Positions 41,659-51,061 of a stretch of DNA of 64,000 bases are shown here, one piece after another. The translations under genes were made by a program, and so were the position numbers. The notes beneath the pieces are model-generated. The model had not been told where the DNA came from, did no database searches, and saw only the letters and a program-made list of their open reading frames with translations. The stretch's first letter is position 1; every line of letters begins with the position of its first letter. Source of the stretch: Verrucomicrobiia bacterium (GTDB taxonomy: Bacteria > Verrucomicrobiota > Verrucomicrobiia > Limisphaerales > CAIMTB01); contig JAHCBA010000003.1 of assembly GCA_019634625.1 (NCBI GenBank), positions 124,001 through 188,000 of the forward strand, read 5' to 3'.

Positions 41659-42049
41659 GGCGGCACGGTAGTGGGAGGGGAGGCGAATGGCGAATAGCGA
41701 ATGGGGAATGGGGAGGCTGCGCCTCTCAGCCGTAACGATGCGATGGAATCGCACGTGGAGAGGGCATTCGACTTGGGCATTGGCCTGACGCCGGAGATTG
41801 TTCACCGAATTGTGAGGCAGGCATCGTGGGGTGGATTGGGAGGCTCACGCTGAAGCGTGGACACCCAGCGGTTCTGGCTGGGCGGGGACGTGGGGGCACG
41901 GGGTTTGGGCGTCTTTCGTTGGGTGTGCAGGCTTGATGGAGCCTGCGGTGTCGATCGCGATTTCGATTTCGATTCCGATTCGGATTTGGATTTCGATGGC
42001 GTTCTTGACGCGGATGAAGGGGCTTTCTGGATGTGAGAGAGGCGGGTTG
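41659..42049. other. Intergenic region with short tandem repeats
   Basis: A divergent gap of about 390 bp. It holds one copy of the CACGCTGAAGCGTG hairpin motif (41847-41860) that is tandemly repeated at 47621-47766, and a degenerate hexamer array (about 41952-41998, units like GATTTC and GATTCG). Promoters for the TPR and spermidine-synthase-like genes should lie here. Confidence 0.5.
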
Positions 42050-44677
42050 ATGCGGCCCAGCTTCCAGCGCTGGGGATTGCCATGGTTGTTCCTGGTGTCC
42101 GGGGCGCCGGGGTTGGCGGCGCAACTGGCCTGGGTGCGGGTGTTCAGCGCGGGATTGGGGCATGAGTTGCCTTCGTTGATGGGGGTGGTGGCGGCGTATT
42201 TTGCGGGGTTGTCGGTGGGGGCCTGGGCGTTGGACCGGCGGGTGAGCGCGAGCCGATGTCCGGCGCGGTGGTATGCGGGGCTGGAGTTTTTTTGTGCCGG
42301 TTGGATTGCGTTGACGACGCCGTTGCTGGGCTGGGTGAACGGGTTGGCACTGGAATGGATCGGGTTGGAGGGGTCGTGGATGCGGCAGGCGGCGGTGGCG
42401 TGGTGGGTTCCGCTGGCGGTGGTGGGTCCGGCGGCGGCGGCGCTTGGGGGGACGTTGCCGGCGATGGATCGGGCGGTGGCGCCCTGGGTGAGGGATGGCA
42501 GGGCGGTGGCGCGGTTGTACGCGTTCAATACGGCCGGTGCGGTGGTGGGCGTGGTGGCGGCCGTGGGCTGGGCGATGCCGACGTTCGGGTTTGGCGCGAC
42601 GTTGTGGATGGCGGCGGGGGTGCAGGGGGTCTGCGGGGTGGTGGCCTGGGTCTGGGGGGGGCGGGTTCCAGACGGGAGTGGGCGGGATGCGGAGTCGGGG
42701 ATGGCGGAGCCTGGGAATGCGGATGGAAAGCGGTCGTCCGGATTGGCGATGGGCGATGGGCGATTTGCCGGTTCAGGGGCCGCCGGTTCCGAGGTCACCG
42801 GGCGAAGGCGTCTTTGGGTGACGGCCTGGCTGACCGGGATGCTCGGGATCGGCTACGAACTGCTTGGGGTACGGGTGCTGGCGCAGGTGACGGAGAACAC
42901 GGTGGTGACGTTTGCGGCGGCGTTGTCGGTGTTTCTGGCGGGGACGGCGTTGGGGGCGGGATTGCTGCGGGGGTTGGAGCGTCGGGGCTGGGTTCCGGGA
43001 TTGGGCGGCTGGGTTTCGGGGCTGGCGGTGGTCTGCGTGGCGGAGGTGTGGGTGATGGTGAACGGGGCGTGGTGGCTGGCCTGGGGAACGGGTTGGGCGG
43101 GGCCGGTGGGGGGGGAAGTGGTCCTGGCGCTGGCGGTGTTCCTGGTGCCGACGGTGCTGATGGGGGCGTTGTTTGCGTCCCTTGCGCAGGCGGCGCGGAC
43201 GGAGCGGGGCGGGGTGGGGCGGGTGGTGGCGTGGAACACGCTGGGGGCGGCGCTGTCGGGCCCGGTGTTCCTGGGGTGGATGCTGCCGTTGCTGGGCTGG
43301 AAATGGACGCTGGTGGCGTTGGCGCTGGGCTACGGGATTCTGGTGCCGCGGCCGTGGGGGGGATGGCGTTGGGTGGGGCCGGTCTTGGCGGCGATGCTGG
43401 TGCCGTTTCTGCCGGGGCGGGTGCGGTGGCTGGATCTGCCGCCGGGGGCCACGGTGGTGCGGCACGAGGAGGGGCCGCTGGCGACGGTGACGGTGGTGCG
43501 GACGGCGGACGGGCACCGGGTGTTGCGGGTGAACAACCGGTTTCAGCAGGGGGGCACGGCCACGGCTGGGGCGGCGCGACGGCACGCGCATCTGCCATTG
43601 CTGCTGCATCCGGGACCGGAACGGGCGTTGTTTCTGGGAATGGGCACGGGGATCAGCCTGGCGGCCGCTGCGGCGCACCCGGGGTTGCGGGCGGACGGGG
43701 TGGAACTGCTGCCGGAAGTGGTGGCGTGTCTGCCTGAATTCGAGCCGGAGAACGCGGCCTTGCGGGATCGGGACCGGTTCCGCTGGTGGGTGGCGGATGC
43801 GCGGCGTTTCGTGAGGGCGGCCGCCGGCGAGTACGATGTGATCGTGGCGGACCTGTTCCATCCGGCGGAGGACGGGGCGGGGTTCCTGTACACGCGGGAG
43901 CATTTTGCGGCGCTGCGACGTCGATTGGCGCCGGGGGGGCTGGTCTGCCAGTGGCTGCCGGTGCACCAGATGGACGGGGCGTCGCTGCGGGTGGTGGCGC
44001 GGACGTTTCTGGAGGTGTTTCCGGAGGCGACGCTGTGGTTGTTGCGTTTCAATGTGGATGCGCCGGTGGTGGGATTGGTGGGGGGGCGCGACCTGGGGCC
44101 GGTGGATCCGGAGGCGCTTGGCCGTCGGCTGGCGGGTGCGTCGCTGTCTGAGGCGTTGGCAGCCGTGGCGATGCAGACGGTGCCGCGCGTGCTCGGGTGC
44201 CAGGTGATGGGGAATGCGCGGTTGCGGGCGTTTGCGGACGGGGCGGAGGTGGCGACGGACGACCGGCCGCTGGTGTTGTTCCGGGCGCCGGCGGCGGCGT
44301 ACCGGCCCGAGGCGAGTCCGGCGCAGCGATTGGGGGCGTTGATCGAGGCGGGTGAAGCGGACTTCGAGGGGTGGCTGGCGGGGGAGGATGCGGGGTTATG
44401 GCGGGGACGATTGGAAGCGTTCCGGCGGGCGCGGGACCGTCATCTGGCGGGCCTGGTGCGGGAGAGCGGGGGGATGTTGCGGGAGGCGGTGGAGGAGTAC
44501 CTGGCGAGTGCGGCGGGGAGTCGGGACTACACCGGGGGGTATGCGCAGGCGATTCTGGTGGCGTCGGCGTATGCGGCGGAGGATCCGGTGTGGGCCCGGA
44601 CGATTCTTGAGAGACTGATGCTGGCCCGACCGGAGGAACGGCTGGCGGGGGAGATGCTGCGGCGGTTGGGGCCGTGA
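42050..44677 (+). CDS. Membrane-fused spermidine-synthase-like protein
   Basis: An 875-residue protein. ATG 42050 is preferred: the open frame further upstream is repeat-derived. Residues about 1-480 form roughly a dozen membrane helices (LFLVSGAPGLAAQLAWVRVF, ALGGTLPAMDRAV, LYAFNTAGAVVGVVAAVGWA), the membrane half found in fused aminopropyltransferases. The rest is a methyltransferase-like SpeE domain: LFLGMGTGISLAAAAAHPGL, GVELLPEVV, YDVIVADLFHPAEDGAGFLY. The Asp of VADLF fits the catalytic Asp of SpeE. A helical C-terminal extension follows. Actual substrate is unknown. Confidence 0.87.
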   Translation: MRPSFQRWGLPWLFLVSGAPGLAAQLAWVRVFSAGLGHELPSLMGVVAAYFAGLSVGAWALDRRVSASRCPARWYAGLEFFCAGWIALTTPLLGWVNGLALEWIGLEGSWMRQAAVAWWVPLAVVGPAAAALGGTLPAMDRAVAPWVRDGRAVARLYAFNTAGAVVGVVAAVGWAMPTFGFGATLWMAAGVQGVCGVVAWVWGGRVPDGSGRDAESGMAEPGNADGKRSSGLAMGDGRFAGSGAAGSEVTGRRRLWVTAWLTGMLGIGYELLGVRVLAQVTENTVVTFAAALSVFLAGTALGAGLLRGLERRGWVPGLGGWVSGLAVVCVAEVWVMVNGAWWLAWGTGWAGPVGGEVVLALAVFLVPTVLMGALFASLAQAARTERGGVGRVVAWNTLGAALSGPVFLGWMLPLLGWKWTLVALALGYGILVPRPWGGWRWVGPVLAAMLVPFLPGRVRWLDLPPGATVVRHEEGPLATVTVVRTADGHRVLRVNNRFQQGGTATAGAARRHAHLPLLLHPGPERALFLGMGTGISLAAAAAHPGLRADGVELLPEVVACLPEFEPENAALRDRDRFRWWVADARRFVRAAAGEYDVIVADLFHPAEDGAGFLYTREHFAALRRRLAPGGLVCQWLPVHQMDGASLRVVARTFLEVFPEATLWLLRFNVDAPVVGLVGGRDLGPVDPEALGRRLAGASLSEALAAVAMQTVPRVLGCQVMGNARLRAFADGAEVATDDRPLVLFRAPAAAYRPEASPAQRLGALIEAGEADFEGWLAGEDAGLWRGRLEAFRRARDRHLAGLVRESGGMLREAVEEYLASAAGSRDYTGGYAQAILVASAYAAEDPVWARTILERLMLARPEERLAGEMLRRLGP

Positions 44678-44770
44678 GGGCGGCCCTCATTGCGTTGGGA
44701 TGGCAGTTCGGCGCAACTTCCGGGTCCCGGCTGTGTGCTGTTGCCAGGCGCCAAACAGGGCTCGGGCCAG

Positions 44771-45343
44771 GTGATCACAAACCAGGACAACTTCGAGGAC
44801 TTTATGAGGTCCTACCAGAACATGGTCTTTTCGACCGCGTCGCGGCTGCTTGGGAACGACGCGGAAGCGCAGGACGTGGCGCAGGAGGTTTTTGTGCGGG
44901 CCTACGAGCGGTTCGACGATCTGGGACAGAGTGTGACGGCGGGCGGGTGGTTGAAGACGGTGACGCGGAACCTGTGCCTGAATCATTTGCAGCGGTACCG
45001 GGCGCGATGGCGGTTTTTTTCGGAGATGGGGAGCGGGGACGACGACCGGGACGAGCGGGCGTGGGATGTGCCGGTGGAGGATCGGGCGGTGATGGAGGCG
45101 GGGACGGGGGATCGGCGGGAGATGCTGGAGCAGGTGTTGCAGACGTTGCCGGCGAGCCAGCGGGTGCCGCTGGTGCTGTTTCACTTTGAGGACCTGAGTT
45201 ACGAGGAGATCGCCGCGCAGTTGAAGATTTCCCTGAGCAAACTGAAGACGGATATCCATCGGGGCCGGGAGGCCCTGCGACGCAAACTGCAGATCGGGGC
45301 GAACCGCGCCGAATTCGCCGACGAGGCGCGCACCGCCCACTGA
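44771..45343 (+). CDS. ECF sigma factor
   Basis: A 190-residue sigma factor if GTG 44771 is used; ATG 44804 would remove 11 residues. Region 2: MRSYQNMVFSTASRLLGNDA, DVAQEVFVRAYERFDDLG and AGGWLKTVTRNLCLNHLQRY. Region 4: LQTLPASQRVPLVLFHFEDL followed by AAQLKISLSKLKTDIHRGRE. The next gene encodes a membrane protein 11 bp downstream and is a likely anti-sigma partner. Three genes in a row (sigma, membrane protein, RDD protein) appear to form one operon. Confidence 0.88.
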   Translation: MITNQDNFEDFMRSYQNMVFSTASRLLGNDAEAQDVAQEVFVRAYERFDDLGQSVTAGGWLKTVTRNLCLNHLQRYRARWRFFSEMGSGDDDRDERAWDVPVEDRAVMEAGTGDRREMLEQVLQTLPASQRVPLVLFHFEDLSYEEIAAQLKISLSKLKTDIHRGREALRRKLQIGANRAEFADEARTAH

Positions 45344-45354
45344 GCCACTGAGCC

Positions 45355-45846
45355 ATGAAGATCATTCGACATCCCCTCTTGATGCGGCCGAGTCCGGAGC
45401 AGGAACTGGAGCAGGCGGTGGATCGTGCCCTGCGGGCGCTGCCCGAGCGGAGCGCCCCGGCGACGCTGATGCCCCGGGTGCGGCAGGCGATCGCCGAGCG
45501 CCAGCGACTGCCGTGGTGGCGCAAGTCGTTTCAACACTGGCCCGGGCCGGCGCGCTGGATGTTTCTGGGACTGACCACGGCGCTGGCCGTGCTGGTGTTG
45601 TCAGCGGGCTGGGGCGGATCGGACGGGGCGGGCTATCGATGGATGGCGCAGGAGGCGCTGGCGGTGGCGGGGTACCTGGAGGTGGCGGCGGGCGTGCTGG
45701 GAACGCTGACGAACGCGGGGCTGGCGGTGGCGGGAACGCTGGGGCCGGCATGGATCTGGGGGGCGGCCGCGGTGGCGGGGGCCTGTTATCTCACGACGCT
45801 GGGGCTGGGGACGTTCTGTTATCGCCTGGTGTCGCAACGGATTTGA
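45355..45846 (+). CDS. Membrane protein, probable anti-sigma partner
   Basis: A 163-residue protein with a cytoplasmic helical N-terminus (EQELEQAVDRALRALPERSA, ATLMPRVRQAIAERQRLPWW). Two or three membrane segments follow (MFLGLTTALAVLVLSAGW, VAGTLGPAWIWGAAAVAGAC). It is 11 bp after an ECF sigma gene. The layout, soluble N-terminus plus membrane part, fits sequestration of the sigma factor. No zinc-binding anti-sigma motif (HxxxCxxC) is visible, so the assignment rests on position. Confidence 0.65.
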   Translation: MKIIRHPLLMRPSPEQELEQAVDRALRALPERSAPATLMPRVRQAIAERQRLPWWRKSFQHWPGPARWMFLGLTTALAVLVLSAGWGGSDGAGYRWMAQEALAVAGYLEVAAGVLGTLTNAGLAVAGTLGPAWIWGAAAVAGACYLTTLGLGTFCYRLVSQRI

Positions 45847-45862
45847 AAAAAGGAGACGGCTT

Positions 45863-47611
45863 ATGAAGTTGGATCGACCCATTGCGACGGCCTGGAGGGT
45901 TCTGCCGGGCGTCGCCGTTTTGGGATGGATGCTGGCCGCGGGTCAGCCCATCGAGCCAGGGGGCCAGGAGGCGAACGCCAATGCGGCACCGGTGGAACGA
46001 CGTGCGGAAGCGCCGGCGGGGCAGCGGCATCGACTGCACCAGGTGGTGAGCATCGGCGGCGATGCGGTGGTGCGGACGAACCAGGTGGCCGAGCAGGTGG
46101 TGGTGGTGCGGGGTTCGGCAGTGATCGAGGGGGATGTGGACAGCGACGCGGTGGTGGTGCTGGGCAAGGCGCGGATCACGGGGCGGGTGCGCGGGGATCT
46201 GGTGGTGGTGCTGGGCGAGGTGGAGTTGAACGGGCAGGTCGATGGCGATGTGGTGCTCATTTTGACCCGGGGGAAGCTGGGGCCCGAGGCGCGGGTGCGG
46301 GGCGGGATGGTGGCGGTGGGGACACCGCCGGAGGTGGATCCGCTGGCGGAGATCCGGGGGCGTCCGGAGATTGTGTCGCTGGGGCCGATCATGCGGTATC
46401 TCGATTGGGGGAAGGAGTATCTGGTCCAGGGAGTGTTTCTGTTGCGGCCGTTTCCGCCGCGGCTGGGTTGGGTGTGGGTGGTGACGGGACTGTTCCTGTT
46501 GTTTCACCTGGTGATTGCGGCGGTGTTTGCGCGGCCGCTGCAGGGGTGCATGGAGATCCTGCGGGAGCAGCCGGCGCGGTCGTTCCTGGTGGGGTTGCTG
46601 GCGTGCGTGCTGGTGGGGCCGGTGTCGATTCTGCTGAGTTTCACGATGGTGGCGACGCCGCTCATCCTGCTGGCGTTCTTTGCGGTCTGCGTGTTCGGGC
46701 GGGTGGCGGTGTACGGGGCGACGGGGGTTGCGCTGGGACGGGGGGTGGGTTGGGCGGGGATGCAGGCGCCGGTGGTGGCGGTGCTGGTGGGCTCGGTGCT
46801 TTTCTATTTGTCGTACATGATCCCGGTGGTGGGTTTTGCGGTGTACTGGCTGGTGGTGCCGTGGGGTGTGGGGGCGGCGTTGATCCAGATGTTCGAGGCG
46901 CTGCGACGGGAGCGGCGTCCGACGTTCCCGGGGCCGACGCGTCCGGCTTCGCTGTCGCCCGAGGCGGCGCGGGCGGCGTCCGGGTTGATGGCGGGTGCGA
47001 CGGGGCCGGCGACGCAGGCGATGGTGGGGGTTCCCGGGACGCCTGGGGTGGAGTCGGGAGCGGGCCCGCACGATGCGAAGCAGGGGGTGGCACCGGCGGT
47101 GGAACCGGGTGTGGAACCGGGTACGGGATTTGGGGAGGCGGAACCGGCACGATCGGCCCCGGGGGCGACTGCCCCGCCGCCGCTGCCCAGGATGGCTGCG
47201 CCCATCGTTTCCCTGAATGAAATGGATCCGGTGCTGGCGGTGCGGGTGGGGTTCTGGCCACGGCTGGGAGCGGCGCTGATCGACGGCCTGGTGGTGGGCT
47301 TTGTGAACGCGATCACGTTCGGGGAGGTGCGGTCCTTCTGGCTGTTGCTGGGGGCGTACCACCTGGTGATGTGGGCGTGGAAGGGGACGACCCTGGGAGG
47401 GGCGGTGCTGGGGATGCGGATTGTGCGGCTGGACGGACGGAGGGTGGACTGGTCGGTGTCGGCAGTTCGGATGCTGGGGAGTCTGGTGTCGCTGTTGCCG
47501 CTGGGGTTTGGATTTTTCTGGGTGGTGTGGGACGACCAGTTCCAATCGTGGCACGACCGGATTGCGGGGACGACGATTGTGAAGGTGGATCATACCAAGG
47601 CGTTGATCTGA
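45863..47611 (+). CDS. Polymer-forming-like beta domain plus RDD membrane protein
   Basis: A 582-residue protein, with GGAG ahead of ATG 45863. After a signal sequence come short beta repeats like those of bactofilins (VVVVRGSAVIEGDVDSDAVV, VLGKARITGRVRGDLVVVLG, ELNGQVDGDVVLI; about 75-135). A block of membrane helices follows (about 190-350), then a Pro/Gly linker and a C-terminal RDD domain (FWPRLGAALIDGLVVGF, GTTLGGAVLGMRIVRLDGRR; about 430-580). The bactofilin-like part would lie outside the membrane. Function unknown, probably in the cell envelope. Confidence 0.78.
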   Translation: MKLDRPIATAWRVLPGVAVLGWMLAAGQPIEPGGQEANANAAPVERRAEAPAGQRHRLHQVVSIGGDAVVRTNQVAEQVVVVRGSAVIEGDVDSDAVVVLGKARITGRVRGDLVVVLGEVELNGQVDGDVVLILTRGKLGPEARVRGGMVAVGTPPEVDPLAEIRGRPEIVSLGPIMRYLDWGKEYLVQGVFLLRPFPPRLGWVWVVTGLFLLFHLVIAAVFARPLQGCMEILREQPARSFLVGLLACVLVGPVSILLSFTMVATPLILLAFFAVCVFGRVAVYGATGVALGRGVGWAGMQAPVVAVLVGSVLFYLSYMIPVVGFAVYWLVVPWGVGAALIQMFEALRRERRPTFPGPTRPASLSPEAARAASGLMAGATGPATQAMVGVPGTPGVESGAGPHDAKQGVAPAVEPGVEPGTGFGEAEPARSAPGATAPPPLPRMAAPIVSLNEMDPVLAVRVGFWPRLGAALIDGLVVGFVNAITFGEVRSFWLLLGAYHLVMWAWKGTTLGGAVLGMRIVRLDGRRVDWSVSAVRMLGSLVSLLPLGFGFFWVVWDDQFQSWHDRIAGTTIVKVDHTKALI

Positions 47612-47620
47612 GGGGGAAGG

Positions 47621-47766
47621 CACGCTGAAGCGTGTACACCGAACGGAGGGGGACTCGGGCACGCTGAGGCGTGGACACCGAACGGGGGGGGACTCTTACA
47701 CGCTGAAGCGTGTACACCGAACGGAGGGGGGATTCGGGCACGCGGAAGCGTGGACACCGGGCGGCG
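47621..47766 (+). repeat. Tandem array of about 39-bp units with a CACGCTGAAGCGTG hairpin
   Basis: Four units start at 47621, 47660, 47699 and 47739. Each has CACGCTGAAGCGTG or a variant (a 6-bp stem with a GA loop), then TACACCGAACGGA or GACACCGAACGG. Variants (AGGCGTG, GGAAGCGTG) partly break the stem. The array lies between convergent genes, so it may act as a bidirectional terminator or a REP-like element. A single copy lies at 41847-41860. Confidence 0.75.
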
Positions 47767-47770
47767 GGGT

Positions 47771-48370
47771 TCAGCGCGGGGGCAGGGTGGGGCGGGCGGC
47801 GGCGAGGAAGCGCGGGTAGCCCTGGTACACGAAGGTTCGGCCGGAGACATCGACGGCGAGGGCGGGGCAGTAACGATCGCGGACGGACGGGAGGGGCTGG
47901 GTCAGGGGACCGGACTTGGCGGTGGATTCGAGAAGGATCGGGGCGCCGCGGTCTTCGAAGGTGACCCAGGCATGGGCGGTGTCGTTCCAGAGGCCGGCCA
48001 TGAAGAGAGGGTGGAAGCCGAGGCGATGGAGCTGGCGCCAGGCCCAGAGGGCATGGTCTTCGCAATCCCCTTTGCGGAGGTGTTCGAAGGTGACGGGGTG
48101 CTGCCAGAAGTCGGCCTGGAAGAAGAGGGTCTGGTCATCGAGCGCCTCGCAGTCGCGGAGCCAGTTGCAGAGGTCTTCGAGGGAGGCGATGGGGACGCGG
48201 CTGGGGCCGTCGAGGTAATCGAGGAACTGGCGTTCGCTGGCCAGTCCGAAGGCGCGGGCGGCGACGCGGATGGCGAGTCGTTCCCAGGGATCCGCCTGCG
48301 ACTGGAAGAAGCGGGTCAGCCGGAGGAAGTCCGAGGTGCCGCGACGGAGTCTGGCGAGGAGCCCGGGCAT
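47771..48370 (-). CDS. Transglutaminase-like cysteine peptidase fold protein
   Basis: A 199-residue protein with the triad pattern of the transglutaminase-like family: Cys in LRKGDCEDHALWAWRQLH (about residue 97), His in NDTAHAWVTFEDRGAP (about 124) and Asp in FED (about 130). The N-terminal half is helical (FLRLTRFFQSQADPWERLAI). No signal peptide is seen. It starts 31 bp after the dehydrogenase gene stop on the same strand. Substrate is unknown; relatives include peptidases and amide-bond hydrolases. Confidence 0.78.
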   Translation of the reverse strand: MPGLLARLRRGTSDFLRLTRFFQSQADPWERLAIRVAARAFGLASERQFLDYLDGPSRVPIASLEDLCNWLRDCEALDDQTLFFQADFWQHPVTFEHLRKGDCEDHALWAWRQLHRLGFHPLFMAGLWNDTAHAWVTFEDRGAPILLESTAKSGPLTQPLPSVRDRYCPALAVDVSGRTFVYQGYPRFLAAARPTLPPR

Positions 48371-48401
48371 GGCGGGCGGGAGACGGGGGGGGGTGGTGGG
48401 G

Positions 48402-50951
48402 TTAGTGGGTGGCGAGGAGGGCCTCGCTGGCCAGGCGGCGGGTGATGAACTGGCGCAGCAGGGGGATGCGGGCGTGGGAAAGCCAGGCGAGTCCCAGGTT
48501 GGGGTTGGCGCCCACGACCGGTTCCATGGCGAACCAGTACATGAGGGGGAGGTTATGGTCGGTGGCGTCCTCGGCGCGGGCGATGAGGGGTTCGAGGATG
48601 GGGTGGCGCTGGGGGACCGGGGTGCGCTGGAGGGCGGCGGCGAGGTAGAGGCGGACGAAGGGCGAGGCGTCTTCGCGGGCGAGGCGGGCGAATTCGGCGA
48701 GGGCGGTCGGGCTGGGGCGGCGGTGTTCGGCGAGGAACTGGATGGCCCAGGCGCGGAGGTATTCGTCGGCATCGCGGAGGAGGGCGAGGAGGAGGGGTTC
48801 GGGGGCGCCGTCGGTGACGTGGAGAGCCCAGAGGGCGCGGAGCCGGACGCGGCGTTCGGGTCGTGAGCGCAACTGGTCGAGGAGGGCGGGGTGGACGGCG
48901 GGGGACAAGTCGCCGCGGGCGGCGCGTTCCTGGAGGACGCGGCGGGAATGGCGGACGGCGAACTCGCGGAGTTCGGCCATGTTGGCGACGAGTTCGAGAT
49001 CGGAGAGGCGGGCGAAGTCCACGCGCGAGACCGGCTGATTGTTGTAAACGACCTTGTAGATGCGGCCGTTGGAGCGGTCGTGGCCGTCCTCGCGGTTGTG
49101 ATGGCACTGGTTCCGGTCGTACCAGTCGATGATGTACATGGAGCCGTCCTGATCGTAGAGCTGGTTGAGGGTCTGGCTCCAGGTGTCGTTGAAGTTGAGG
49201 AAGTCGGGGGCATGGCGGCCGACGTAGCCGGAGCCCTGGCGTTCGGCGAAGTCGGTGTTGAGGCGCTGGCCGTGAATGTTGCCGATGAGGATCTGGTGCC
49301 GGTATTTGTCGGGCCAGGTGCCGCCGAGATAGACCATGAGGCCGGCATGGGCATGGCCGCCGCCGACGGCGTCGCTGCGGGCGTTTGCGGCGTGGGGTCC
49401 GCGGGAGCCGGCCCAGTGGACGTGGTCCCCGTGCGACTGGATATCCTGGTAGATGAAGGGATTGAGGTGGCGCGGGGCGTTGCGGGGCAGGTGGGGGAGG
49501 CAGCGTTCCTTTTCCTCGAGGGTGATCGAGTAGTGCTGGCCGCCCTGGCGCTGGTAGCGGGCGCCCTGGATGATGTGCCAGAAGTGCGGGATCACGCAGG
49601 CTTCGAGGAAGAGCTGACCGTCCTCATCGAAGTCGATGCCCCAGGGGTTGCTGGTGCCTTCGGCGAACACCTCGAAGTCGTGCCGGACGGGGTGGTAGCG
49701 CCAGACGGCGCAATCGACGCGCTGACGGCGTTCGGCCGGGGTGCCGGGCTTGCCGACGTGGGACGGGCAGAAGACGCCGTGGCAGCCGTAGAGCCAGCCA
49801 TCGGGTCCCCAGGTGAAGGTGTTGAGGGTTTCGTGGGTGTCGGCCACGTAATCCCACCCATCGAGGAGGATGCGAGGCGGTCCGGCCGGGCGGGGTGCGT
49901 CGCCATCGGCGATGGGCACCACCATCAGGTAGGGGGCGGCGCCGATCCAGAGGGCGCCGAAGCCGATTTCGAGACCGCTGACGAGGTTGAGGTTTTCGAG
50001 GAAGACGGTGCGGCGGTCGAAGCGGTGATCGCCGTTGGTGTCCTCGAAGACGAGGATGCGGTCGAGTCCGCCGAAGATGTCCTTGAGTTGGGCCTCGGTG
50101 GGTTGGGAGAGGTCGTCGGTGGGGGGGCGATCCTCGCGGGGGGGATGGCTGCGCCGGCGGGGATAGGAATGGCCTTCGGCGACCCACACGCGGCCGCGGT
50201 CGTCGAGGCAGAAGGCGATGGGCTGGCGGATGTCGGGTTCGCCGGCGAAGAGGTGGGCCTGGAAGCCTTCGGGGAGGGAGATGGCGCGGACGGCTTCCTC
50301 GGGGGAAAGACCGGCGAAGGGGACGATGTCGGCGGGGGGTTCCTCGGCGATCTGGCGGGGATCGAGGGCATTGGCGAACCGGGGCCGGGCGGCATGGAAG
50401 CGGAAATCGTCGAAGTTGAGGTGGCCCCAGTGACCGCTCTGGCGATCCACGAGGCGGATGAAGATCGAGCGGCCCTGGAGTTCGCGGAGGTCCACCACCA
50501 CGGGGCGGAGGGTTTCGTGTTCGTAGCCGGTGGAGCGGAAGAACACTTCGTCGGTGTCGGCGCGGACCAGTTCGACACGGGTGTTGGCGTGAGCGCCGCC
50601 GGCGACGAGGAAGCTGGCCCAGGGCTGGGTGACGGGAAAGGCGACCGAGGTCAGGGTGCCCTGGGGATCGTCACCGACCTTCTCGAACCCGCCGATCCAG
50701 TATTCGCCCTGGTGACCGCTTTCCATGTCGCCGCGGCGGGGCTTGACGGTGTCGCCACGGATTGGCTGGCCGAGGAAGGCGTCGCCCTGGGCCTTCCAGT
50801 CGCGGAGATCGCCGGTTTCGAAATCGAGGTTGAGGGGGCGGCCCGAGGAATCGGTCGGGCGGATGGATTCGGCGGCGGGGAGGGTGGCAGCGGCGAGGCA
50901 GGCGGCCAGGAGGGTGGCGGCGCGGAAAAGCGGTCGGCCGGCGATGGGCAT
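48402..50951 (-). CDS. PVC-type membrane-bound dehydrogenase domain protein with HEAT repeats
   Basis: An 849-residue secreted protein (signal peptide to about 26). After a beta-sandwich N-domain (LNLDFETGDLRDWKAQGD, IRLVDRQSGHWGHLNFDDFR) comes the seven-blade propeller of the Planctomycetes/Verrucomicrobia dehydrogenase family (LPEGFQAHLFAGEPDIRQPI, GRVWVAEGHSYPRRR, DRILVFEDTNGDHRFDRRTV, QDGSMYIIDWYDRNQCHHNR). HEAT-like helices follow (about 660-849). Many relatives end in a CxxCH heme domain; this one stops before any CxxCH. Probably a periplasmic oxidoreductase on sugars or alcohols. Confidence 0.85.
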   Translation of the reverse strand: MPIAGRPLFRAATLLAACLAAATLPAAESIRPTDSSGRPLNLDFETGDLRDWKAQGDAFLGQPIRGDTVKPRRGDMESGHQGEYWIGGFEKVGDDPQGTLTSVAFPVTQPWASFLVAGGAHANTRVELVRADTDEVFFRSTGYEHETLRPVVVDLRELQGRSIFIRLVDRQSGHWGHLNFDDFRFHAARPRFANALDPRQIAEEPPADIVPFAGLSPEEAVRAISLPEGFQAHLFAGEPDIRQPIAFCLDDRGRVWVAEGHSYPRRRSHPPREDRPPTDDLSQPTEAQLKDIFGGLDRILVFEDTNGDHRFDRRTVFLENLNLVSGLEIGFGALWIGAAPYLMVVPIADGDAPRPAGPPRILLDGWDYVADTHETLNTFTWGPDGWLYGCHGVFCPSHVGKPGTPAERRQRVDCAVWRYHPVRHDFEVFAEGTSNPWGIDFDEDGQLFLEACVIPHFWHIIQGARYQRQGGQHYSITLEEKERCLPHLPRNAPRHLNPFIYQDIQSHGDHVHWAGSRGPHAANARSDAVGGGHAHAGLMVYLGGTWPDKYRHQILIGNIHGQRLNTDFAERQGSGYVGRHAPDFLNFNDTWSQTLNQLYDQDGSMYIIDWYDRNQCHHNREDGHDRSNGRIYKVVYNNQPVSRVDFARLSDLELVANMAELREFAVRHSRRVLQERAARGDLSPAVHPALLDQLRSRPERRVRLRALWALHVTDGAPEPLLLALLRDADEYLRAWAIQFLAEHRRPSPTALAEFARLAREDASPFVRLYLAAALQRTPVPQRHPILEPLIARAEDATDHNLPLMYWFAMEPVVGANPNLGLAWLSHARIPLLRQFITRRLASEALLATH

Positions 50952-51061
50952 GGGGGGAGTTTGCGAGGGTGCGGAGAGGGAGGAAAGGGGATTTGTGTCC
51001 GGGAAGGATTGCGATTTCCCAAGGCAGGGTGGGCCGGTCAGAGTCGGGCCTGCGGAAGTTC

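Noticed and set aside
42256-43737. 493-codon Gly-rich frame inside the spermidine-synthase-like gene
   Set aside because: Almost pure Gly/Ala/Val/Arg text typical of the wrong frame of G-rich DNA; the true frame has membrane helices and a SpeE domain.
45791-47662. 623-codon open frame antisense to the RDD protein
   Set aside because: Composition is dominated by His, Arg and Pro, as expected for a shadow of GC-rich coding DNA; the plus strand encodes recognisable beta repeats and an RDD domain.
47621-47766. CRISPR array
   Set aside because: Units of 39 bp are repeated end to end without unique spacers, and no cas genes are nearby.
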